Shown here in pieces: positions 7,441-13,942 of a DNA stretch of 15,685 nt. Position numbers and translations under genes: made by a program. The notes under the pieces were generated by a model. It was not told where the DNA came from and did not search any database. It worked only from the letters and a program-made list of their open reading frames with translations. Location of the stretch: NCBI GenBank assembly GCA_000437255.1, contig FR899104.1, positions 297,693-313,377 on the forward strand. The letters are read 5' to 3'. Positions within the stretch are counted from its first letter, which is position 1. Every line of letters begins with the position of its first letter. Origin of the DNA: Ruminococcus sp. CAG:403. GTDB taxonomy: Bacteria; Bacillota; Clostridia; Oscillospirales; Ruminococcaceae.

Positions 7441-9402
7441 ATGAAAAAGCAATTGGCGTTAATCACTTCTGTTGCTCTGCTTGCAACAATGGCAAACAGT
7501 GTTGCATGGGCAGCAGATGGAGAAGCGGATGTGGAATATACACAATTTCCGCTGACTATGGAATGTGAAGACATGGAGGGTGCAACTCTATGGACGGATA
7601 TTTACGGACAGCAGTTCCCTGGATATTCCGGAAGCGGTTTTGCCTACCTGACCGGTGACACCATGTCTCTGACTGTTACCGTTCCGGAGGATGCAATGTA
7701 TGAAATTTCCGTTCGGTATATAGAGACCTTAGACAAAGCTGGCAGAGAGCAGACCATTGCCATCAACGGCGTGGAAACTATGAAAAAGGTAACGTATGCG
7801 GATGAATGGAGCACTTATGATTTTGGCATGTTCCGTCTGAAGGCGGGCGAAAATACCATTTCGCTGGTTCCGAAGTATGGTTATGCAGGGTATGATACCA
7901 TTACCATCAAGGAAGCTGACTTCCCGTCACTGGATGTAGAACCCGCTTTGGCAGATAAAAATGCAACATCAGAGACACAGGCGCTGATGAATTATCTGAC
8001 CGATGTATATGGGAAGCATACCATTTCCGGACAGCAGGAAATTTACGGTGGCGGTAATGACGGCGATTATGAATTGGAATTCAATTATATTAAGAATTTA
8101 ACTGGAAAACTGCCGGCAATTCGTGGATTTGACTTCATGAATTACAATCCATTGTATGGATGGGATGACAAAACCACAGAAAGAATTATCGATTGGGTTA
8201 ACACACGTGGCGGTATTGCAACAGCATGCTGGCACATCAACGTTCCGCTTGATTTTGAAAATTATACGCTTGGAGATGCCTTGGACTGGCAGAAATGTAC
8301 CTATACTGAAAAGACTTCTTTCAATGCAGCCAATGCAACTGTAGAGGGTACCAAGGAATATGACTATGTCACCCTTGCGATCGAAGACCTGGCAGAGCAG
8401 TTACAGCGCTTGCAGGATGCACATGTTCCAATCATTCTGCGTCCATTCCATGAAGCCGAAGGCAATGGCGGACTGGATGGAAAAGGCGCATGGTTCTGGT
8501 GGAGTGCTGCTGGTGCAGATGCTTATGTAAAACTGTGGCATAGACTCTATGACACTTTGACCAATGAGTATGGCCTGCACAATATCATCTGGGAACAGAA
8601 CCTGTATTGCTGGTCGGACGACTCTGCAAAATGGTATGCAGGAGATGACTATGTAGATATCGTTGGCTATGATAAGTACAACACAGTATACAATCGTCAT
8701 GACGGAAAAACCAGCGGTCCAAATGAAGATGCAGAAAGTGGTCTGTTCTACAATTTGCTCAAATATGTAAATGGCAAGAAGATGGTTTCTATGCCGGAAA
8801 ATGATACGATTCCGAGTCTGGCTAACATTAAAGTGGAACATGCTGATTGGCTGTATTTCTGTCCGTGGTACGGTGAGCATATTTTGGATTCCAGCAAAAA
8901 CAATCCAGATACTGTAAAAGAAATGTACCAGAGTGATTACTGCATCACGCTGGATGAACTGCCGACGGATCTGAAGACTTATGGATTGGATGTAGATCCT
9001 ACGGTTACGACAACAACTGGTGCTGTTACTACCACAACCACTACAACGACTGCAACAGGAATCACATCCAATGTGGAAACCACTACAGCAGTTGCAACAA
9101 CCACTACTGTTGCTCCAGCAACAACGACAGCTGTTGCTACTACAACTAAGGAAGGCGAATCCACCACTACAAATGGCGGTTCTACCAATGCACTGTATGG
9201 AGATGTAAACTTGGATGGCAGTGTTACACTGGCAGACTTGGTTACCTTCCAGAAGCAGCAGCGTGGCGCATTGGATTTCAATGCCCAGCAGGAAGCAAAT
9301 GCAAATTGCGAAACAACGGATACACCGGACAGCGTAGATGCTGCGGATCTGCGTGCACTGTTGGATTTCTTGATCGGAAGAAGCAATCAGCTTCCAGTAT
9401 AA
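7441..9402 (+). CDS. Secreted CBM35-GH26 endo-mannanase with C-terminal dockerin
   Basis: The 653-residue protein has a Sec signal peptide (residues 1-25, ending VAWA-ADG), a CBM35-like beta-sandwich (about 34-162, starting LTMECEDMEGA), and a GH26 catalytic domain (about 165-515). The acid/base is E338 in RPFHEAEGNGG, and the nucleophile is probably E453 in MPENDTIPS. A Thr/Val/Ala linker (521-582) leads to a type I dockerin (584-653). GH26 enzymes with this layout are mostly beta-1,4-mannanases, so secretion and docking on a cellulosome to cut mannan is the likely role. The first dockerin calcium loop is canonical (DVNLDGSVTLAD, 588-599); the second is degenerate. The ATG at 7441 has AAGGAG about seven bases upstream and begins a standard signal peptide. 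No scaffoldin is in the window. Confidence 0.93.
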   Translation: MKKQLALITSVALLATMANSVAWAADGEADVEYTQFPLTMECEDMEGATLWTDIYGQQFPGYSGSGFAYLTGDTMSLTVTVPEDAMYEISVRYIETLDKAGREQTIAINGVETMKKVTYADEWSTYDFGMFRLKAGENTISLVPKYGYAGYDTITIKEADFPSLDVEPALADKNATSETQALMNYLTDVYGKHTISGQQEIYGGGNDGDYELEFNYIKNLTGKLPAIRGFDFMNYNPLYGWDDKTTERIIDWVNTRGGIATACWHINVPLDFENYTLGDALDWQKCTYTEKTSFNAANATVEGTKEYDYVTLAIEDLAEQLQRLQDAHVPIILRPFHEAEGNGGLDGKGAWFWWSAAGADAYVKLWHRLYDTLTNEYGLHNIIWEQNLYCWSDDSAKWYAGDDYVDIVGYDKYNTVYNRHDGKTSGPNEDAESGLFYNLLKYVNGKKMVSMPENDTIPSLANIKVEHADWLYFCPWYGEHILDSSKNNPDTVKEMYQSDYCITLDELPTDLKTYGLDVDPTVTTTTGAVTTTTTTTTATGITSNVETTTAVATTTTVAPATTTAVATTTKEGESTTTNGGSTNALYGDVNLDGSVTLADLVTFQKQQRGALDFNAQQEANANCETTDTPDSVDAADLRALLDFLIGRSNQLPV

Positions 9403-9428
9403 ATCAAATTTTTAACAAGTAATCGTTA

Positions 9429-9464
9429 AAATAAGAGTCTGTTTGATCCAGACTCTTATTTTTT
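9429..9464 (+). terminator. Intrinsic terminator of the mannanase gene
   Basis: A perfect 13-bp stem (AAATAAGAGTCTG 9429-9441 with CAGACTCTTATTT 9449-9461), a 7-base loop and a T-run follow the stop codon by 27 bases. The rest of the spacer up to the glutamate dehydrogenase gene (9465-9727) is AT-rich. Apart from that gene's promoter I see no open frame or repeat in it. Confidence 0.9.
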
Positions 9465-9645
9465 CAGCCTTTTTGAAGAAAACAATTTGGAGCTTCTTTC
9501 TTTTAAAAAGTACTCTGGAAACCACGGCTTCTTTGAAAAAGAATGAAACAACCTGTATTTTTTTGTAATAAAAAGTTAGATCTCCTATTTTTTTATCTTT
9601 ATTTTCTATTAAAAATTATTTATCAAAGAAAATGAAAAAATAGAG

Positions 9646-9674
9646 TTGAATTTCTATAAAAAATAAGGTATAAT
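9646..9674 (+). promoter_or_regulatory. gdhA promoter
   Basis: TTGAAT (9646-9651) and TATAAT (9669-9674) are separated by 17 bases inside a very AT-rich stretch. The A/T tracts upstream (about 9595-9645) could act as an UP-type or bent-DNA element, consistent with strong expression. The leader is about 47 bases and ends with AGGAGG at 9713-9718. Confidence 0.7.
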
Positions 9675-9727
9675 AAAAAATAGCTGAAAAGCTATTGACT
9701 TTAAAATTTATCAGGAGGCTTATACAA

Positions 9728-11086
9728 ATGGAATTTGAATTCAAAAATCAGTATTTGCAGAGTGTTTATGAAAAAACTGCAAAGCGCAATCCTGGCGAAA
9801 AGGAATTTTTGCAGGCTGTTGGCGAAGTTTTGTTGTCTCTGGAACCTGTTGTAGAAAAGGATCCTTCCTATGAAACAAACGGTGTTATCGATCGTATTGT
9901 AGAACCGGAAAGAATGATCCAGTTCCGTGTATCATGGGTAGATGATAACGGTAAGGTACAGGTAAACCGTGGTTTCCGTTGCCAGTTTAACTCTGCAATT
10001 GGACCGTACAAGGGCGGTTTGAGACTGCACCCGTCTGTATGCGCTTCTGTTATTAAGTTCTTGGGCTTCGAGCAGATCTTTAAGAACAGCTTGACCACAC
10101 TGCCAATGGGCGGCGGCAAGGGCGGTTCTGACTTCGATCCGAAGGGCAAGTCCGATAACGAAATCATGCGGTTCTGCCAGAGCTTCATGACTGAACTGAG
10201 CAAGCACATCGGTGCTGACACAGACGTTCCGGCTGGTGACATCGGTACAGGTGCTCGTGAAATCGGTTACATGTTCGGTCAGTACAAGAGACTGCGTAAC
10301 GAATTCACTGGCGTTCTGACTGGTAAGGGTCTGTCCTACGGCGGTTCTCTGGCTCGTACAGAAGCTACCGGTTACGGTCTGCTGTACTTCACAGAAGAAA
10401 TGATGAGCTGCATGAAGAATGACAGCGTAAAGGGTAAGACCATCGTTGTTTCTGGTTCTGGTAACGTTGCAATCTATGCAACTGAAAAGGCAACTGAACT
10501 GGGCGGCAAGGTTGTTGCTCTGTCTGATTCCAACGGTTACATCTACGATCCGAACGGCATCAACCTGGATGTTGTAAAGCAGATCAAGGAAGTAGAACGT
10601 GGAAGAATCAAGGAATATGTAAACCGTGTAGAAGGCGCTACCTATACAGAAGGCTGCAAGGGCATTTGGACCATTCCGTGTGACATTGCACTGCCTTGCG
10701 CAACACAGAACGAAATCGATGGCGAATCTGCTGACATCCTGCTGAAGAACGGCACAAAGGTTGTTGCAGAAGGCGCAAACATGCCTTCCACACCGGAAGC
10801 AATCGACAAGTTCCTGAAGGCTGGCATCCTGTTTGGACCTGCAAAGGCTGCAAATGCTGGCGGCGTTGCAACATCTGGTCTGGAAATGTCTCAGAACAGC
10901 GAACGTCTGTCTTGGACATTTGAAGAAGTAGATGCAAAGCTGAAGGGCATCATGATCAACATCTTCCACAACGCATATGACAGATCTAAGGAATATGACG
11001 TAGAGGGTAACCTGGTTGTCGGCGCAAACATCGCAGGCTTCCTGAAGGTTGCAGACGCTATGAAGTGGCAGGGCGTTGCTTATTAA
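9728..11086 (+). CDS. gdhA: NADP-type glutamate dehydrogenase
   Basis: The 452-residue protein is a full-length hexameric glutamate dehydrogenase. It reversibly converts 2-oxoglutarate and ammonia to glutamate and is the main ammonia-capture enzyme in many gut anaerobes. Diagnostic segments are FNSAIGPYKGGLRLHPSV, LPMGGGKGGSDFDPKGKSD (catalytic lysine region), DVPAGDIGTGAREIGYMFG and the nucleotide-binding VSGSGNVAIYA. Size and sequence fit the NADP(H) subfamily (EC 1.4.1.4), though cofactor choice is inferred. AGGAGG lies nine bases before the ATG; an in-frame ATG at 9695 would lie upstream of the ribosome site and is unlikely. Codons are strongly skewed (AAG for Lys, CTG for Leu, GGT/GGC for Gly), unlike flanking genes, a sign of high expression. 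Confidence 0.97.
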   Translation: MEFEFKNQYLQSVYEKTAKRNPGEKEFLQAVGEVLLSLEPVVEKDPSYETNGVIDRIVEPERMIQFRVSWVDDNGKVQVNRGFRCQFNSAIGPYKGGLRLHPSVCASVIKFLGFEQIFKNSLTTLPMGGGKGGSDFDPKGKSDNEIMRFCQSFMTELSKHIGADTDVPAGDIGTGAREIGYMFGQYKRLRNEFTGVLTGKGLSYGGSLARTEATGYGLLYFTEEMMSCMKNDSVKGKTIVVSGSGNVAIYATEKATELGGKVVALSDSNGYIYDPNGINLDVVKQIKEVERGRIKEYVNRVEGATYTEGCKGIWTIPCDIALPCATQNEIDGESADILLKNGTKVVAEGANMPSTPEAIDKFLKAGILFGPAKAANAGGVATSGLEMSQNSERLSWTFEEVDAKLKGIMINIFHNAYDRSKEYDVEGNLVVGANIAGFLKVADAMKWQGVAY

Positions 11087-11112
11087 TTTGTAAAGTTTTC
11101 CTGTTTTCTAAG

Positions 11113-11144
11113 AAACCGGTGCCTAAACAGGCGCCGGTTTTTTT
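11113..11144 (+). terminator. Intrinsic terminator of gdhA
   Basis: AAACCGGTGCCT (11113-11124) pairs with AGGCGCCGGTTT (11129-11140) through one G-T wobble, with a 4-base loop and a seven-base T-run. The next gene's start is only 49 bases further on and I see no convincing promoter between them, so the dehydrogenase may depend partly on read-through. Confidence 0.9.
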
Positions 11145-11192
11145 GTTATAGATCGAACAATGAAATTTTATTAGATTGGAGGGATGTTTGAA

Positions 11193-12152
11193 GTGGAAAC
11201 TATGATGGTTTATAATCTGCGGGAATTTGACGAGCGTCCTTATTTCGATCAATATGCGGAAAAATACGGAATTCGCATTGTCTCAACAGCAGAATCACCG
11301 ACTTTGGAAAATGCAGACTTGGCGAAAGGCTGCCGCTTCGTCAATGTCATTACAACACCCATTCAGCGACCGCTTTTGGAGCGATTTCATGCATTGGGTG
11401 TCCGTTATCTGGTGACACGTACCATTGGATATGACCACATTGATACAAAGGCTGCCCAGGAACTGGGCATTCAAATCGCCAATACACCGTATGGGCCGGA
11501 TGGCGTTGCAGAATATACCATTTTGCTGATGTTGATGTGCATTCGGAAAATGCGTTCCATTCAGCATCGTTTTGAAGGACAGGACTATACATTAAAAGGA
11601 CTATTGGGCAGAGAATTGTCTGATATGACAGTTGGCGTGATTGGAACTGGACGGATCGGAACTCGGCTGATTCAGATGTTGACTGGATTTGGCTGTAAGG
11701 TGCTCGCTTATTCGCCACATCCCAATGAAACAGCTGCACAGCATGCCACATATTGCTCCTTAGAGACACTGTTACGGGATTCTGACTTGATTACCCTGCA
11801 TGCACCGGCAACTGATGCAACGTGGCATATGCTGGATGCATCTGCTTTTTCCAGTATGAAGGATGGCGTGGTGCTGATCAATACGGCACGAGGTGCATTG
11901 ATGGATACTGATGCATTGCTTGCCAATTTGCAGACAGGGAAGATTGGGGCGCTGGGACTGGATGTGCTGGAAAATGAATCCGCACTGTTCTACTACGACC
12001 GCCGAGAGGAATTGCTGCCCAATCAGGATTTGTATTTGCTGAAGAGTTATCCAAATGTTGTAATAACGCATCATATGGCATTCTATACGCAGCAGTGCGT
12101 GGAAACAATGGTGCGGGATTCTCTGCGTGGAGCAGCAGAAAGCTGCCGCTGA
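11193..12152 (+). CDS. D-isomer-specific 2-hydroxyacid dehydrogenase (D-lactate dehydrogenase/VanH type)
   Basis: The 319-residue protein is an NAD-dependent D-2-hydroxyacid dehydrogenase, probably reducing pyruvate to D-lactate. It has TRTIGYDHIDTKAAQELGI, the dinucleotide fold VGVIGTGRIGTRLI (about 147-160), and the catalytic Arg (INTARGAL), Glu (LDVLENE) and His (ITHHMAFYT). The insert after LENE (FYYDRREELLPNQDLYLL) is characteristic of the D-LDH/VanH branch. The branch includes VanH of vancomycin resistance, but no D-Ala-D-Lac ligase or VanX neighbours are present, so a fermentative role is more likely. The start is uncertain: an ATG at 11184 directly touches GGAGGG (11178-11183), leaving no spacing, whereas the in-frame GTG at 11193 is nine bases away and preferred; ATG at 11202 is also possible. 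Confidence 0.88.
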   Translation: METMMVYNLREFDERPYFDQYAEKYGIRIVSTAESPTLENADLAKGCRFVNVITTPIQRPLLERFHALGVRYLVTRTIGYDHIDTKAAQELGIQIANTPYGPDGVAEYTILLMLMCIRKMRSIQHRFEGQDYTLKGLLGRELSDMTVGVIGTGRIGTRLIQMLTGFGCKVLAYSPHPNETAAQHATYCSLETLLRDSDLITLHAPATDATWHMLDASAFSSMKDGVVLINTARGALMDTDALLANLQTGKIGALGLDVLENESALFYYDRREELLPNQDLYLLKSYPNVVITHHMAFYTQQCVETMVRDSLRGAAESCR

Positions 12153-12174
12153 TCGTATACAGAAACACTAAAAT

Positions 12175-12219
12175 AAAAAAGCGTTGGCAGAACTGGATGT
12201 GGTTCTGCCAACGCTTTTT
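12175..12219. terminator. Bidirectional terminator between convergent genes
   Basis: GCGTTGGCAGAAC (12181-12193) and GTTCTGCCAACGC (12202-12214) form a perfect 13-bp stem with an 8-base loop, flanked by A6 on the left and T5 on the right. It can terminate the dehydrogenase transcript (plus) and the O-acetylhomoserine sulfhydrylase transcript (minus). Confidence 0.93.
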
Positions 12220-12244
12220 ATAAGATAATGGGGAGAGATCAAAT

Positions 12245-13534
12245 TTATCGAATTGCTGCAAATGCATCTTCCAACGCATCGATCAAGTCATCGATATGTT
12301 CAGTTCCGATAGACAGACGGATGGTGTTCGGCTTGATGCCCTGTTCCAAAAGCTCTTCTTCGTTCAGCTGAGAATGTGTTGTGGAAGCTGGGTGAATAAC
12401 CAGAGACTTAACATCTGCAACGTTTGCCAGCAGAGAGAAGATTTTCAGATGATCAATGAAGTTCTTAGCATCTTCTTCCGTTCCCTTAATTTCAAAGGTG
12501 AAAATGGAACCGCCGCCGTTCGGGAAGTACTTTTGATACAGCGCATGGCTGGGTTCGCTTTCCAGAGAAGGATGGTGAACAGCCTCTACCTGTGGATGAT
12601 TGTTCAGGAACTCTACGATTTTCAGTGCATTTTCTACGTGACGTTCTACACGCAGAGACAGAGTTTCCAGACCTTGCAGGAAGATGAAAGCGTGGAACGG
12701 AGAAAGAGTAGCACCGGTATCACGTAGCAGAATTGCACGAATATAGGTTACAAATGCAGCAGGGCCAGCTGCTTCTGCGAAGCTAACACCATGGTAGGAC
12801 GGGTTCGGCTCAGAAATCCAAGGATACCGACCGGATGCCTTCCAGTCGAAGTTGCCGCCTTCTACAATGACACCACCGATTGCAGTACCATGACCGCCGA
12901 TGAATTTTGTTGCACTGTGTACCACGATATCTGCGCCATAAGAGATTGGGCGAACCAGGTAAGGTGTTGCGAAGGTGCTATCTACAACGAGCGGAATGCC
13001 ATGTGCGTGTGCGATTTTTGCAACGGCTTCAATATCAATGACATTAGAGTTCGGGTTGCCCAGCGTTTCCACAAAAATTGCTTTTGTTTTATCATTGATG
13101 GCTGCTTCAAAAGCGCCGTCTTCATAAGGATCTACAAATGTAGTGGTAATGCCATAGTGCGGCAAAGTGTGTTCCAGCAGGTTGTAAGTGCCACCGTAAA
13201 TGGTCTTGGAAGCTACGATATTTTCACCCTGCTGTGCCAGTGCCTGAATGGTATAAGCAATTGCTGCTGCACCGGAAGCAGTAGCCAATGCGGCAACGCC
13301 GCCTTCCAATGCGGCCACTCTCTTTTCAAAGACATCCTGTGTAGAGTTGGTCAGTCTGCCGTAGATGTTGCCGGCATCCTTTAAACCAAAACGATCTGCT
13401 GCGTGCTGAGAGTTGTGGAATACATAAGATGTGGTTGCATAAATCGGGACAGCTCTTGCATCAGTAACCGGATCTGCTTCTTCCTGACCAACGTGCAACT
13501 GTAAGGTTTCAAAATGATATGCTTTATTTGCCAT
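12245..13534 (-). CDS. metY: O-acetylhomoserine sulfhydrylase (PLP-dependent, Cys/Met metabolism)
   Basis: The 429-residue protein belongs to the Cys/Met-metabolism PLP enzymes and is closest to O-acetylhomoserine aminocarboxypropyltransferase, which makes homocysteine from O-acetylhomoserine and sulfide. The PLP lysine is K210 in VVHSATKFIGGHGT. FETLQLHVGQEEADPVTDAR at the N-terminus and the insert DWKASGRYPWISEPNPSYHG are typical of the MetY branch and separate it from the shorter MetB/MetC/MgL enzymes. AGGAGG lies eight bases before the ATG. It stands alone, transcribed from a strong promoter with two palindromes nearby. Being fed by sulfide, it links sulfur assimilation to methionine synthesis. 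Confidence 0.95.
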   Translation of the reverse strand: MANKAYHFETLQLHVGQEEADPVTDARAVPIYATTSYVFHNSQHAADRFGLKDAGNIYGRLTNSTQDVFEKRVAALEGGVAALATASGAAAIAYTIQALAQQGENIVASKTIYGGTYNLLEHTLPHYGITTTFVDPYEDGAFEAAINDKTKAIFVETLGNPNSNVIDIEAVAKIAHAHGIPLVVDSTFATPYLVRPISYGADIVVHSATKFIGGHGTAIGGVIVEGGNFDWKASGRYPWISEPNPSYHGVSFAEAAGPAAFVTYIRAILLRDTGATLSPFHAFIFLQGLETLSLRVERHVENALKIVEFLNNHPQVEAVHHPSLESEPSHALYQKYFPNGGGSIFTFEIKGTEEDAKNFIDHLKIFSLLANVADVKSLVIHPASTTHSQLNEEELLEQGIKPNTIRLSIGTEHIDDLIDALEDAFAAIR

Positions 13535-13620
13535 GATAAATTCCTCCTAAAAATAAAACAGTCGGATAATTTTCCATTATATAGAATTCCGATTGAAACA
13601 ATATGCTTTCTATGTGTTTC

Positions 13621-13649
13621 ATTATAGCATATCAAGATATGCTTGTCAA
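13621..13649 (-). promoter_or_regulatory. metY promoter
   Basis: On the minus strand TTGACA (13649-13644) and TATAAT (13626-13621), both perfect consensus, have 17-base spacing. The leader of about 80 bases holds small potential stems (GAAACA/TGTTTC) but no recognisable SAM riboswitch or T-box. Confidence 0.85.
13626..13643. promoter_or_regulatory. Putative operator inside the metY promoter spacer
   Basis: A perfect 8-2-8 palindrome, AGCATATC and GATATGCT around AA, fills the whole space between the -35 and -10 boxes and touches one base of the -10. A protein bound here would block RNA polymerase, so a repressor responding to sulfur or methionine supply is the natural guess. The regulator is not in this window. 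Confidence 0.6.
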
Positions 13650-13669
13650 GTTTTTGTTTTCTATAACTC

Positions 13670-13690
13670 GCTATCAATTTAATTGATAGC
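13670..13690. promoter_or_regulatory. Putative upstream operator of metY
   Basis: A perfect palindrome with 10-base arms (GCTATCAATT and AATTGATAGC) around one central T lies 20 bp upstream of the metY -35 box. Its sequence differs from the palindrome inside the promoter, so it would suit a second regulator, perhaps an activator. The lack of a following T-run argues against it being a terminator. Confidence 0.55.
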
Positions 13691-13740
13691 AAAATTTGAT
13701 TTTAACGGAAAAAGAATTGATTTGCAACTTTTTTGATTTT

Positions 13741-13754
13741 ATCCCTGAAATGGG
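13741..13754. repeat. ATCCC-N6-GGG site 1
   Basis: ATCCC-TGAAAT-GGG ends at the base directly before the -35 hexamer of the cassette promoter. It is the first of three sites sharing ATCCC, six variable bases and GGG. A regulator bound here would abut or cover the -35. Confidence 0.6.
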
Positions 13755-13783
13755 TTGACAAGGTGGAAAAGATATGATACAAT
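13755..13783 (+). promoter_or_regulatory. Promoter facing the phage-type cassette
   Basis: TTGACA (13755-13760) and TACAAT (13778-13783) have 17-base spacing. Transcription should start near 13790, inside the second ATCCC-N6-GGG site. The transcript then meets a strong intrinsic terminator (13830-13866) before the first large gene at 13943. Confidence 0.75.
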
Positions 13784-13789
13784 AGAATT

Positions 13790-13804
13790 ATCCCGAATAT
13801 GGGA
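13790..13804. repeat. ATCCC-N6-GGG site 2
   Basis: ATCCC-GAATAT-GGGA lies at the expected transcription start, seven bases past the -10 box. TCCC-N6-GGGA is a perfect inverted repeat. Its CCC is 49 bases from that of site 1, so both edges of the promoter carry the motif. Confidence 0.6.
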
Positions 13805-13807
13805 AAC

Positions 13808-13900
13808 ATGAAGCAAAACTTTTGGTCAAAAAAACAAATGCAGCTCCAATTTCGGCATTTGTTTTTCTTTTTGCTCATTTATCCCATTTCTGGGAAATAA
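13808..13900 (+). CDS. Possible 30-residue hydrophobic leader peptide
   Basis: An ATG opens a 30-codon frame ending at TAA 13898-13900. The peptide has a basic start (MKQNFWSKKQ) and a hydrophobic end (LFFFLLIYPISG), resembling a small membrane or leader peptide. The frame runs straight through the terminator hairpin, so translation could interfere with termination. Against it, the GGGAA before the ATG is only about two bases away, a poor ribosome site, and a frame of this length can arise by chance in T-rich sequence. Confidence 0.2.
   Translation: MKQNFWSKKQMQLQFRHLFFFLLIYPISGK
13830..13866 (+). terminator. Terminator-like hairpin between promoter and cassette
   Basis: AAAAACAAATGC (13830-13841) and GCATTTGTTTTT (13855-13866) form a perfect 12-bp stem with a 13-base loop, followed by CTTTTT. 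It is a good intrinsic terminator about 45 bases after the predicted transcription start. A transcript from 13790 would end near 13870 unless termination is suppressed, giving a small RNA of about 80 bases. Confidence 0.75.
13881..13896. repeat. ATCCC-N6-GGG site 3
   Basis: ATCCC-ATTTCT-GGGAA lies between the hairpin and the cassette genes. Together with the flanking bases, TTTA on the left and TAAA on the right, it is the most extended of the three inverted repeats. Its CCC is 91 bases from that of site 2. Confidence 0.6.
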
Positions 13901-13942
13901 AGGAAACAGCATGTACCAGAGCATGCGAAAGGGAAGGATTTT

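Noticed and set aside
9001..9180. Repetitive ACA/ACT-rich stretch as a microsatellite or CRISPR-like repeat
   Set aside because: It encodes the Thr-rich linker between the GH26 and dockerin domains; the repeats are irregular and codon-based.
9932..10969. 345-codon open frame antisense to gdhA
   Set aside because: It lies entirely within gdhA on the other strand, is cysteine-rich with no recognisable domain or ribosome site, and results from the strong codon bias of gdhA.
11193..12152. Vancomycin-resistance VanH
   Set aside because: No D-Ala-D-Lac ligase, VanX or two-component regulator is nearby; a fermentative D-lactate dehydrogenase is simpler.
12791..13384. 197-codon plus-strand frame inside metY
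   Set aside because: It is fully antisense to a well-conserved PLP enzyme and has no ribosome site or recognisable family.
13535..13620. SAM riboswitch or T-box in the metY leader
   Set aside because: The leader is only about 80 bases, with short A/T-rich stems and no conserved core of either class that I can see.
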